A stretch of 5,472 bases of DNA, taken from CAYGVT01 sp964353355 (GTDB lineage Archaea > Thermoplasmatota > DTKX01 > GCA-020343715). A program made the translations under genes and the position numbers. Under the pieces are notes generated by a model. The model saw nothing but the letters and a program-made list of their open reading frames with translations. It did not search any database and was not told the DNA's origin. Positions 1-5,472 of this stretch are shown piece after piece. Each line of letters opens with the position of its first letter. Within the stretch, counting starts at the first letter, position 1. Location of the stretch: positions 1 through 5,472 of the forward strand of contig CAYGVT010000106.1 of the NCBI GenBank assembly GCA_964353355.1. The letters run 5' to 3'.

Positions 1-210
1 GCGGCGCGCAAGCTGAAGCTCGAGGTCGGCATCAAGTTCGGGGTCGAGCGCGCGGTCGTTGACGCGGCGCTGCGCGGGGTGGACGTGCTGGTCCTCGGGG
101 GGCGGGACGCCCTCGGGCCCGTGTCCGAGGCCATCGAGGCCCACAACCAGCGGTCGGCCGCGCGCATCGAGCGCACGGAGATCGACCTAGTGAAACCCTT
201 GAACAAGTGA
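1..210 (+). CDS. C-terminal fragment of an unrecognised protein (5' end outside window)
   Basis: An open frame starts at the window edge and ends at TGA 208-210, giving 69 residues. Almost every codon ends in G or C, as in the large gene further on, which supports real coding. The visible part has a basic start (AARKLKLEVGIKFG), an alternating helix region, a buried beta-strand-like segment VDVLVLGG, then a helix with SEAIEAHNQR and a charged tail ending in VKPLNK. The strand followed by Gly-Gly suggests the last part of an alpha/beta (Rossmann-like) fold, but I do not recognise the family and no catalytic motif can be assigned. The start lies upstream of the window. The next gene on this strand begins about 115 bases later behind its own TATA-like element, so the two are probably not one operon. 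Confidence 0.75.
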   Translation, partial: AARKLKLEVGIKFGVERAVVDAALRGVDVLVLGGRDALGPVSEAIEAHNQRSAARIERTEIDLVKPLNK

Positions 211-244
211 CCCCTCCCGCAGGGCACCCCTCATACAGGGCGCG

Positions 245-278
245 TGGCGATGCTCGGGTCAGCTCCGCGGCATCGCTA
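245..278. repeat. Inverted repeat upstream of the small-gene promoter
   Basis: GCGATGC at 247-253 is matched by its exact reverse complement GCATCGC at 270-276, with a 16-base loop. Allowing one G-T pair, the arms extend by two positions to 245 and 278. It ends just before the TATA-like element at 281-288. It could be an operator for a regulator of the small genes, or an RNA hairpin after the upstream gene. The match is seen directly; the role is inferred, and short inverted repeats occur by chance in GC-rich DNA. Confidence 0.35.
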
Positions 279-280
279 AC

Positions 281-288
281 CATAAATA
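281..288 (+). promoter_or_regulatory. Putative archaeal TATA box of the two-gene module
   Basis: CATAAATA lies in an otherwise GC-rich intergenic region. Archaeal TATA boxes are centred about 25-27 bases before the transcription start, which would put the start near 310 and leave a leader of roughly 15 bases before ATG 325. The spacing fits a short-leader archaeal transcript. No bacterial-type -35/-10 pair is evident. Confidence 0.45.
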
Positions 289-324
289 CGCGGTCGGATA
301 CTAGTCAACACGTCAGTGACAGCG

Positions 325-528
325 ATGGTCCAAGCGTTCCGCCCCACGGTCGATGTCAAGACGTACATGATTACGAACGGAATCCCAGCGCCGGCGGTCT
401 ATATGGTCATCTACATGGGCAAGAAGCAGAAGACAGGCAAGCAAACATGCGCACAATGGGGCAATAAGAAGGTCATATATCTAGAAGAACCGGATTATCG
501 GTTCATCACCTCGCTTGATGGTTGGTGA
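325..528 (+). CDS. Small unrecognised protein overlapping the zinc-ribbon gene; possible module partner
   Basis: This 67-residue frame begins at ATG 325, preceded five bases upstream by GTGA, which can pair with the archaeal anti-Shine-Dalgarno sequence. A GTG at 316 in the same frame would add three residues. The protein has a hydrophobic strand-like segment (VYMVIYMGKK), a basic stretch with one cysteine (KKQKTGKQTCAQWG), a second strand (KKVIYLEE) and an aromatic end (YRFITSLDGW). No signal peptide or membrane segment is seen. Its stop overlaps the next gene by 11 bases, the usual sign of translational coupling. GC content here is about 50%, far below the flanking genes, suggesting transfer. 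I do not recognise the family. Being coupled to a YgiT-like zinc ribbon, it could be the toxin of a toxin-antitoxin pair, but no RelE, MqsR or DUF4258 hallmark residues are convincing. Confidence 0.6.
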   Translation: MVQAFRPTVDVKTYMITNGIPAPAVYMVIYMGKKQKTGKQTCAQWGNKKVIYLEEPDYRFITSLDGW

Positions 529-835
529 GGTCATAAGGTGCCCGTTCTGCCATGGCAAGTTCGAGAGAAGGGAGGTGGACTACGCGTGTGGCGGAATCCT
601 CTTAGGCACGTTCGAGGTCGACACTTGCCAACGATGCTCCATGGAGTTCTTCACCGCGGAGGCCTCCATCGAGATTGACTGCCGTGCCATGGAGCGGGGC
701 TTATGGGGTTTCGGGGTCGACCCCAGCAAGCACTACTCTGGCGATACTGTGAGGTGGAATTTGCCAGGTAATGTAAACGAGCTGCGGGGCATCGGACATG
801 GCGAGGTCTCGGACCACGACCGCCGCAGAAGCTGA
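518..835 (+). CDS. YgiT/MqsA-type zinc-ribbon protein
   Basis: This 105-residue protein has two cysteine pairs, C8-P-F-C11 and C37-Q-R-C40, separated by 25 residues, with a hydrophobic run between them (GGILLGTFEVDTC) and then MEFFTAEASIEID after the second pair. This is the layout of the YgiT-type zinc finger, the N-terminal zinc-binding domain of the MqsA antitoxin, where two CxxC pairs bind one zinc. An extra Cys24 lies between the pairs. MqsA's helix-turn-helix is absent, so DNA binding cannot be assumed. After the short helix ending in ERGLWG, residues from about 60 onward are unlike anything I recognise and rich in charged and small residues. The start is taken as ATG 518, inside the upstream gene; TTG 515 is adjacent, and no other start codon precedes the first cysteine pair. 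There is no upstream ribosome-binding motif, so translation probably depends on coupling. The gene ends 75 bases from the convergent large gene. Confidence 0.75.
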   Translation: MVGEVIRCPFCHGKFERREVDYACGGILLGTFEVDTCQRCSMEFFTAEASIEIDCRAMERGLWGFGVDPSKHYSGDTVRWNLPGNVNELRGIGHGEVSDHDRRRS

Positions 836-910
836 CGTCACCAGTGGAACGGGTGTAGCGGTGCCACCGACCATACGGTGCACCCCCGAGAACGTCCCAC
901 GGGACCAGGC
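836..910. other. Convergent intergenic gap
   Basis: These 75 bases separate the stop codons of the zinc-ribbon gene (+) and the large surface-protein gene (-). There is no T-rich tract of the kind that ends archaeal transcripts on either strand, and only short imperfect inverted repeats (GTCCC at 894-898 with GGGAC at 901-905, loop two bases). No gene is seen here. Confidence 0.6.
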
Positions 911-3900
911 CTATCGACGCATCCTCGGGATGTGGCCCCCCCTTCTCGTTAGGATGACAAGCATCGTGGCCATGGCGATTGAGACGAGCGCGACGGCCGC
1001 GTCGAACCCGGGCCCGTCGCTCGGCCTCTTGGGCACCTTGACCTCGGTGGCCGAGAACGGCGGCCCCTGCCCGACGGCGTTCCTGGCCGCGACCGAGTAG
1101 TAGTACGTCCTCCCGCGCACGGTCGCCGTGTCGGTGTAGTCCGTGACGATCCCGAGCTCGGCGATGACCGCCATCGCGTCGGGCGCCTCGCCACGGAGCA
1201 CGACATACCCCGTCAACGGCGCGGCGCCCTGGCGGCTCGATGACCCCCAACTGAGCAGGACGATGCCGTCCTTCACCTCGAATAGGAGCTGGGAGGGCAC
1301 GCCAGGCAGGCCGAGGGGGGTCGCGTTGACAGTGCCCGACGCGGGCCCGGTCCCAATCCGGTTGACGGCCCGGACGGCATAGTGGAGCGCGACCCCGTTG
1401 ACGAGGCCGGTGTCGTTGAACAAGAACATTGGCCCCAGACGCACGATCTCCCCGAGGTCGGGCTCGACGGTCCCCCTGAGGACGATGTAGCCGGTCACGT
1501 CGGTCCCGCCGTCGTCCTCGGGCGGCGACCATGTGAGCTCCACGAAGCCATTGCCAGAGCGCGCCACGAGTCCGCCCACGGCGCCCGGTACCGTGAGGAC
1601 ACGGACCGAGATGACCTCCGATGGAGGGCTGGCCCCCAGCTCGTTTGACACCACGACCTGGTAGTAGTAGGTGGCGCCAGGGGCGAGGGCCGTGTCCGTG
1701 TACTCCTCCTGGTCGACGAGCGTCGCGTAGGTCTCCAGCGCGTCCTCGGAGATGCCCCTCCGGAGGTCATAATCGAGGCTCGTCGCCCCTCCCGTCTCGG
1801 CCGGTCCCTTCCAGCTCAGGTGGATGGCCCCTGAGAGGAACTCGCCGGCGAGGTACGTCACGGCCCCCGGCAGGCCCATCGGCCTTGCCGAGGCCGTCTC
1901 GGTCCTGAGGAGGCTCTCCCCCGCCTCGTTGACCGCGGCCACCTCGTAGTAGTACGTGACGCCGTTGGTGAGCCCCGAGTGGACGAGCGTGGTCGCGTTA
2001 CCCGTGTCCAAGGTGAACTGCAGCCTGCCAGGCGAGATTCCGTAGTAGATGACGTAGCCCGAGATGGGACGCCCGTTGTCGTCGAGGGGAGCGCTCCAGG
2101 AGAGCGTCGTCTGGCCGTCGGCCGCGGTCACGACCAGGTCGCGAGGCTCCCCCGGGAGGCCGAAGGGCACGGCCCCCACGACGGCGGTAGGAAGGCCCTC
2201 CCCCACGTCCGTCCGGCAGGTGACCCGGTAGAGGTAGTTGACGCCGTTGGCGCGGACGTGGTCTGCGTACGAGAGGGCCCCGGGGCCCCGCTGGATGAGG
2301 AGGGACATGTCCTGTTCCGGGACGCCCCTGTAGATGAGGTAGCCCACCACCGGGGAGCCACCGTCGCTCTCGGGCGGTCCCCACGCGAGCTCCACGAGAA
2401 GGTCCCCTGGCACGGCCGAGAACGACCGGGGCGGCGAGGGGTGGGCGAGGACCTTGACCTCGATGGCCTCCGTGACGTTACCGGTGCCCCTCGTGTTGAA
2501 GGCCGCAACAGCGTACCAGTAATTGGTACCGACCGTGACGTTCGTGTCCTCGAACCAGGTCGCGGTGAGATTGGTCGCGACCCGCGTCATCGAGGTGTTC
2601 GAGGGGCCGCGGAGGAGTGTGTAACCCAGCAGCTCCCCGCCCGAGTAGAGCGGCGCCGACCAGCTCAGGTTGACGGTGCCGTTCCCCGTGCTCGCCAGGA
2701 GGGCCACGGGCGCCATGGGGAGCGCGAGCGGCCGGCCCGTCGTCCTGTTGGGGGCGCCCTCGCCCGCGCTGTTCACGGCGGCGACCTCGTAGTAGTAGGT
2801 CTCCCCGTTCGCCACGTCCAGGTCCTCGGTCCAGTTCCTCGAGCCCTGGAGCGTCGCCATGAGGGAGACCGCGCCAGGCGATTCGCCCTTGTACACGCGG
2901 TACTCGTTGACCGTGTAGCCCACCATCGTGTGCGGGGCCCATCTGAGGCGGACGCGGCCGTCGTCCCCGAACGCGGTGAGGTTCTCGGGCGGGGCCGGGA
3001 CGCCGCACGGGGTCGGGTCGAACAGGGCCACGAAGCCGTCATCCTGGCCATTCAGCGTCGTGTCGTACGCCCCGGGGGTCGTCGGGAAGTCGACCGAGAG
3101 CGTGGCCCCCGAGATGTATGCTCGGCCGTCCGGGCATGCCGCGAGGCCCTCGTGGAAAAGGTCCTCCTCGGCGCGGCCACCGATGTATGTGCAGTAGTCG
3201 AAGTCCATCGTGGTCAGGTTGAGGGTGAGGAGGGCAGCGTCGCGAGGGCCTCCCAGCTGGTCGTCGTAGCATCCCTTGGTCTTCCTGAGCGTCTGCGAGA
3301 AGGTCACGGCCAGTATGAGCAGCCGATCATCGCCGGCCCCGAGCGCGATCTCGCATGCCGCATCGTCGCCCATCCCCCCGTAGTACGAGCAGAACCCCAG
3401 CGTTCCCAGGTCCCGGCCGAGGGCTGCCACGAGGATGTCCGCTTTGTCGGCGAGCCACGGCTGGGGCGCGTCGGGTGTCGTGTCGAGGTCGTCAGAGACC
3501 GTGAAGCCCGCGACGTACACGGTGCCGTTGCTGGCCACCGCGACCTCGTACACGCCATCGGGGCCCGAGCCCCCGATGAACGTGGACCGGAGCACGCGCG
3601 AGCCCGTCGGGTCCAGCTCGAGGACGAACGCGTCCGTGGCGCCCCCGATGTAGGCGGGGTGCACAGTCCCCTCGGTGGTGGGGAATGACGCGACCGCCGC
3701 CCCGCAGAGCAGCGCGTTCCCCTCGCCGTCCACGGCGAGGCCGGTCTTCGGCCGAGATGAGTACGGGTCAGGGGCGATGCCGTTGACGTAGGTGCAGTAC
3801 TCGAGTGTCGTGAGCGATGCGTCCAACCGCATCACGAAAGCGGCCTTCTCGGGCGTCCCCGGGCCCCCCGTATAGGTCGAGCAGAAGGCCCCCGAGGAGC

Positions 3901-5233
3901 ACGGGAGGTCATTGGAGCTCGTCTGCCCCCCGATGAATACGTCCCCGCCGGGGCCAAGCCGTATCGAGAACGACAGGTCGCTCCCGGAGCCCCCCATCAG
4001 GGTGCTGTACAGGAGGCGCGAGCCGTTCCCGCTCAGCTTGCAGAAGAAGACGTCGTTGTCGCCCATGAACGCGTCGAATAGCGCGTCGGGTGTCACGGGG
4101 AACGCGCCCGTGGTGTGCCCGACGACGTAGATGCCACCATCGGGCGCGAGCTCGATGGCGTTGGATGTGTCGAAGTTCAGGCCCCCGATGAAGGTGGAGA
4201 AGAGCACATTGGAGAGGGTGGGGTCGAGCTTCGTCACGAAGGCGTTGCCCCACAGCTCGTCGGGGACCGTGTTGTTCGCCCCCTGTGTCGCGGGGAAGTT
4301 GCCCGAGAACGTGGTACCTGTGGCGTAGACGCTCCCGTCCGGACCGACGGTGACGTCGCGCACCTGGTCGGTGTAGGTGCCACCCAGGAAGGTGGAGGCC
4401 TCGATGCCCGGGTCGATGACGAAGGGCAGCCCCGGCACAAGCCCCTCGGGGAGCGCGAAGGCGAACGAGCCGTCGCCGAGCAGATGGAACGCAGCGGGCG
4501 AGGACCACTGCTCCCCCTGGCGGTCCTGGAGGACGATGGGGCGCGAATCCCTGACCGCCCCCAGGGACGTTGTCAGGACCAGGTCCCCGGTGGGGGCGTC
4601 CACCTCGATGGCCGAGACGCTCTCGTACCTGAGCACGACCTGGCCGGGGTCGGCGCCCCCGTCCACGAGAAGGTCATACTTGAGAGCGCCGTCCTTGAGG
4701 TAGAGACGCAGGTCGATGCCGTCGTAGATGCCCTCGTAGAGGACCTCGGAGAAGCTCCGCGCGCCGGTGACCCAGCCGTCCGGATCGCATCCGAGGAAGA
4801 AGTTGGAGGTGTGCCCGAGGGCGAGCGCGCCGCGCGGGCTCACGCCGTTGCAGTCCACGAACCGTAGGGAGAAGGAGGCCTCCTCGCAGACCTGTTCCTT
4901 GATGGGGGTCGTCGGCCCTGAGGCAACGGGCTGGCGGAGGATGAACATCAATCCGTCCGGCCTGATGGCGACCGAGAGCGGCCCACCACTTGCATAGAAC
5001 CGGACATCTCGGTCTGCCACCTGCCCCAAGTTCTCGATGAAGCCCCCCTCGAGGCCGGAGAGGAGGCTGGTCAGGTCGGGGATGGCGGATGAGCCAACGT
5101 TGTCCTTGCCTTCGTAGAGGATGTCAACGACCTCTAGGCTCTCTTGGCCGTCACTGTCCAACACGGGAGGAAGGGTGAGAGGGCCCAGGCTGAGGCAGAG
5201 CACGACGAGCAGAGAGAGGATGCCCTTTCCCAT
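911..5233 (-). CDS. Large secreted SBBP-propeller / fibronectin type III surface protein with PGF-CTERM-like anchor
   Basis: The 1440-residue protein is exported and probably displayed on the cell surface. Residues 1-25 form a signal peptide: Lys3 followed by a hydrophobic core (ILSLLVVLCLSLG). Residues 63-275 match the DUF7948 pattern that precedes SBBP repeats, with FIENLGQV, HTSNFFLG, YDGIDLRLY, LKYDLLVDGGADP and FVIDP. Residues 277-741 hold seven SBBP repeats, consistent with a seven-bladed beta-propeller. Residues 746-1401 hold seven FN3 domains, recognisable by LSWSAP-type and TYYYEVAAVN-type motifs. The end, PSDGPGF, a hydrophobic helix (1410-1429) and arginines, is a PGF-CTERM-like sorting signal. 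No enzyme active site is seen; adhesion, cell-cell contact or envelope scaffolding is the likely role, inferred from architecture. ATG 5231-5233 is chosen because it directly precedes the signal peptide and follows a G-rich ribosome-binding stretch. A paralogue ends 63 bases upstream. The frame is intact, with GC-rich codon use. Confidence 0.93.
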   Translation of the reverse strand: MGKGILSLLVVLCLSLGPLTLPPVLDSDGQESLEVVDILYEGKDNVGSSAIPDLTSLLSGLEGGFIENLGQVADRDVRFYASGGPLSVAIRPDGLMFILRQPVASGPTTPIKEQVCEEASFSLRFVDCNGVSPRGALALGHTSNFFLGCDPDGWVTGARSFSEVLYEGIYDGIDLRLYLKDGALKYDLLVDGGADPGQVVLRYESVSAIEVDAPTGDLVLTTSLGAVRDSRPIVLQDRQGEQWSSPAAFHLLGDGSFAFALPEGLVPGLPFVIDPGIEASTFLGGTYTDQVRDVTVGPDGSVYATGTTFSGNFPATQGANNTVPDELWGNAFVTKLDPTLSNVLFSTFIGGLNFDTSNAIELAPDGGIYVVGHTTGAFPVTPDALFDAFMGDNDVFFCKLSGNGSRLLYSTLMGGSGSDLSFSIRLGPGGDVFIGGQTSSNDLPCSSGAFCSTYTGGPGTPEKAAFVMRLDASLTTLEYCTYVNGIAPDPYSSRPKTGLAVDGEGNALLCGAAVASFPTTEGTVHPAYIGGATDAFVLELDPTGSRVLRSTFIGGSGPDGVYEVAVASNGTVYVAGFTVSDDLDTTPDAPQPWLADKADILVAALGRDLGTLGFCSYYGGMGDDAACEIALGAGDDRLLILAVTFSQTLRKTKGCYDDQLGGPRDAALLTLNLTTMDFDYCTYIGGRAEEDLFHEGLAACPDGRAYISGATLSVDFPTTPGAYDTTLNGQDDGFVALFDPTPCGVPAPPENLTAFGDDGRVRLRWAPHTMVGYTVNEYRVYKGESPGAVSLMATLQGSRNWTEDLDVANGETYYYEVAAVNSAGEGAPNRTTGRPLALPMAPVALLASTGNGTVNLSWSAPLYSGGELLGYTLLRGPSNTSMTRVATNLTATWFEDTNVTVGTNYWYAVAAFNTRGTGNVTEAIEVKVLAHPSPPRSFSAVPGDLLVELAWGPPESDGGSPVVGYLIYRGVPEQDMSLLIQRGPGALSYADHVRANGVNYLYRVTCRTDVGEGLPTAVVGAVPFGLPGEPRDLVVTAADGQTTLSWSAPLDDNGRPISGYVIYYGISPGRLQFTLDTGNATTLVHSGLTNGVTYYYEVAAVNEAGESLLRTETASARPMGLPGAVTYLAGEFLSGAIHLSWKGPAETGGATSLDYDLRRGISEDALETYATLVDQEEYTDTALAPGATYYYQVVVSNELGASPPSEVISVRVLTVPGAVGGLVARSGNGFVELTWSPPEDDGGTDVTGYIVLRGTVEPDLGEIVRLGPMFLFNDTGLVNGVALHYAVRAVNRIGTGPASGTVNATPLGLPGVPSQLLFEVKDGIVLLSWGSSSRQGAAPLTGYVVLRGEAPDAMAVIAELGIVTDYTDTATVRGRTYYYSVAARNAVGQGPPFSATEVKVPKRPSDGPGFDAAVALVSIAMATMLVILTRRGGHIPRMRR
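938..1027 (-). other. PGF-CTERM-like archaeosortase sorting signal of the large protein
   Basis: Codons for residues 1403-1432 encode RPSDGPGF, about 20 hydrophobic residues and then TRR. This is the tripartite layout of PGF-CTERM tails, which in haloarchaea and methanogens are cut by archaeosortase A and replaced by a lipid anchor. The helix is followed by eight further residues (GGHIPRMRR tail), slightly longer than usual. A plain C-terminal membrane anchor is the alternative. No archaeosortase gene lies in the window. Confidence 0.7.
1031..2998 (-). repeat. Array of seven fibronectin type III domains
   Basis: Approximate domain limits in residues are 746-836, 838-929, 931-1023, 1025-1118, 1120-1213, 1214-1305 and 1307-1400. 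Each has the B-strand tryptophan (for example LSWSAP, LAWGPP, LTWSPP), a GY..LRG-type C strand, and the F-strand tyrosines (TYYYEVAAVN and variants). The YYY codons give a recurring TAGTAGTA on the + strand near 1097, 1663, 1945 and 2789. Inter-domain joints are of two kinds: P.GLPG-type after domains 1, 3, 4 and 6, and VKVL/VKVP-type after domains 2, 5 and 7. Confidence 0.9.
3011..4411 (-). repeat. Seven SBBP beta-propeller repeats
   Basis: Repeats start near residues 277, 343, 407, 477, 547, 612 and 678. Each reads roughly hydrophobic-x-[SC]-[TS]-[FYL]-[ILVY]-GG, then a strand with a PDG..Y..G turn (for example VGPDGSVYATG and LAPDGGIYVVG) and an FP.T..A segment. The repeats are separated by D.FV..LDPT strands. 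Seven copies match a closed seven-bladed propeller. Repeats 4 and 6 are the most degenerate. Confidence 0.88.
4412..5047 (-). other. DUF7948-like domain preceding the propeller
   Basis: Residues 63-274 carry the conserved blocks GGFIENLGQV, FYASGG, NFFLGCDPDGW, YDGIDLRLYLKDG and ADPGQVVLRYE, ending in LPFVIDP. This region regularly precedes SBBP repeats in bacterial and archaeal surface proteins. Its biochemical function is not known to me. It contains Cys116, Cys128 and Cys149, which could form a disulphide outside the cell. Confidence 0.75.
5159..5233 (-). other. Signal peptide of the large surface protein
   Basis: Residues 1-25 start with MGKG and continue with a hydrophobic core of about 15 residues ending in LGPLTLPP. 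No typical A-x-A site is seen, so the cleavage point is uncertain and lies somewhere near residues 20-26. Cys13 is preceded by VVL rather than a small residue, so this is not a lipobox. Confidence 0.75.
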
Positions 5234-5238
5234 TCTGA

Positions 5239-5247
5239 CCCACCCCC
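5239..5247 (-). promoter_or_regulatory. Ribosome-binding stretch of the large gene
   Basis: On the - strand GGGGGTGGG ends five bases before ATG 5231-5233. GGTG is complementary to the archaeal 16S 3' end (CACC), and the spacing is normal. It supports the chosen start, although the G-run is only a partial match to the consensus GGAGGTGATC. Confidence 0.45.
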
Positions 5248-5273
5248 GGGTCGGAATAGAATGGAGACGGGGC

Positions 5274-5281
5274 CAATTAAA
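5274..5281 (-). promoter_or_regulatory. Putative TATA box of the large gene
   Basis: On the - strand TTTAATTG stands out in GC-rich surroundings, about 45 bases before the start codon and about 16 bases after the stop of the upstream paralogue. A transcript would begin near 5252, giving a leader of about 19 bases that contains the ribosome-binding stretch. It suggests the large gene can be transcribed on its own rather than only by read-through. Confidence 0.4.
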
Positions 5282-5296
5282 CCCTTTCGGACCTTC

Positions 5297-5472
5297 CTAG
5301 GCGGCCCCGTGCCTCCTCCTCTGGCTATATAACGCGACCATGGCGACCGCCGCCACCGCGGCCAGTGCAAGGGCCGCGTCGAACCCGGGCCCGTCGCTCG
5401 GCTTCTTCGGCACCTTGACCTCGACGGCCGCGAACGGCTCGCCCTGCCCGACGGCGTTCTTGGCCACGACGG
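5297..5472 (-). CDS. C-terminal end of a tandem paralogue with FN3 end and PGF-CTERM-like anchor (5' end outside window)
   Basis: Reading the - strand from the window edge gives 57 complete codons before TAG at 5297-5299. The segment starts with the last strands of an FN3 domain (VVAKNAVGQGEPF), then VEVKVPKKPSDGPGF, a hydrophobic alanine/valine-rich helix of about 20 residues and a basic end (QRRRHGAA). This is nearly the same as the end of the large gene: 29 of 36 residues match from the FN3 strand to the beginning of the helix. The protein is therefore a second exported surface protein, probably anchored by the same archaeosortase pathway. Whether it also carries a propeller cannot be seen. 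It lies 63 bases upstream of the large gene on the same strand, so the pair arose by tandem duplication or is kept similar by gene conversion. Confidence 0.9.
   Translation of the reverse strand, partial: VVAKNAVGQGEPFAAVEVKVPKKPSDGPGFDAALALAAVAAVAMVALYSQRRRHGAA

Noticed and set aside
207..467. + strand frame of 86 codons covering the intergenic region and the start of the small gene
   Set aside because: It begins before the TATA-like element and conflicts with the frame that is coupled to the zinc-ribbon gene; its product has no structure-like pattern.
894..905. GTCCC/GGGAC inverted repeat just past the stop of the large gene, considered as a terminator
   Set aside because: The loop is only two bases, no T-tract follows on either strand, and archaeal termination does not depend on hairpins.
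651..1532. - strand open frame of 293 codons spanning the convergent gap
   Set aside because: It overlaps both the zinc-ribbon gene (antisense) and the end of the large gene in another frame, and is an arginine-rich, low-complexity product typical of shadow frames.
1097..2796. Recurring TAGTAGTA elements considered as a DNA repeat family
   Set aside because: They encode the conserved Tyr-Tyr-Tyr of the FN3 F strand and recur only at domain spacing, so protein-level conservation explains them.
1979..3688. Long + strand open frame of 569 codons opposite the FN3/propeller gene
   Set aside because: It is antisense to a clear multidomain coding sequence. Its product is rich in R, G, E, V and H with no domain pattern, as expected from GC-rich codons read on the opposite strand.
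4115..4867. + strand open frame of 250 codons opposite the DUF7948/propeller part
   Set aside because: Antisense shadow of a well-supported domain; no recognisable motif, no promoter or ribosome-binding site.
5195..5197. Cys13 in the signal peptide as a lipoprotein attachment site
   Set aside because: The residues before it (VVL) lack the small residue needed at the -1 position of a lipobox, and the protein already has a C-terminal anchor.

Overview
The window looks like part of a high-GC archaeal chromosome, most likely from Thermoplasmatota or a related euryarchaeal lineage. Three things point there. Both putative promoters are TATA-box-like rather than bacterial -35/-10 pairs. The large surface protein, and a second one cut by the window edge, end in a tripartite PGF-CTERM-like tail (Pro-Gly-Phe, hydrophobic helix, arginines), the type processed by archaeosortase. 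The combination of a DUF7948-type domain, SBBP propeller repeats and fibronectin type III repeats is also familiar from such genomes. The lineage is an inference; no rRNA or marker gene is present.

Layout: (1) 1-210, + strand, the 3' end of a GC-rich gene of unrecognised function. (2) 211-324, an intergenic stretch with a 7-bp perfect inverted repeat directly followed by a TATA-like element. (3) 325-835, + strand, two small genes overlapping by 11 bases: an unrecognised 67-residue protein and a 105-residue protein with a CxxC...CxxC zinc ribbon resembling the YgiT/MqsA type. This island is clearly less GC-rich than its surroundings (about 49% over 361-540 by hand count) and looks like an acquired module, possibly of toxin-antitoxin type. 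(4) 836-910, a short convergent gap. (5) 911-5233, - strand, a 1440-residue secreted, membrane-anchored modular protein: signal peptide, DUF7948-like domain, seven SBBP propeller repeats, seven FN3 domains, PGF-CTERM-like anchor. (6) 5234-5296, a 63-base gap with a TATA-like element and a purine-rich ribosome-binding stretch for that gene. (7) 5297-5472, - strand, the C-terminal end of a tandem paralogue whose last FN3 segment and PGF motif are about 89% identical in DNA to those of the large gene.

The two - strand genes form a tandem family of cell-surface proteins, probably displayed by the same archaeosortase pathway and useful for adhesion or cell-envelope contacts. The small + strand pair appears functionally unrelated. 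No RNA genes, IS elements, CRISPR arrays or origins were seen.
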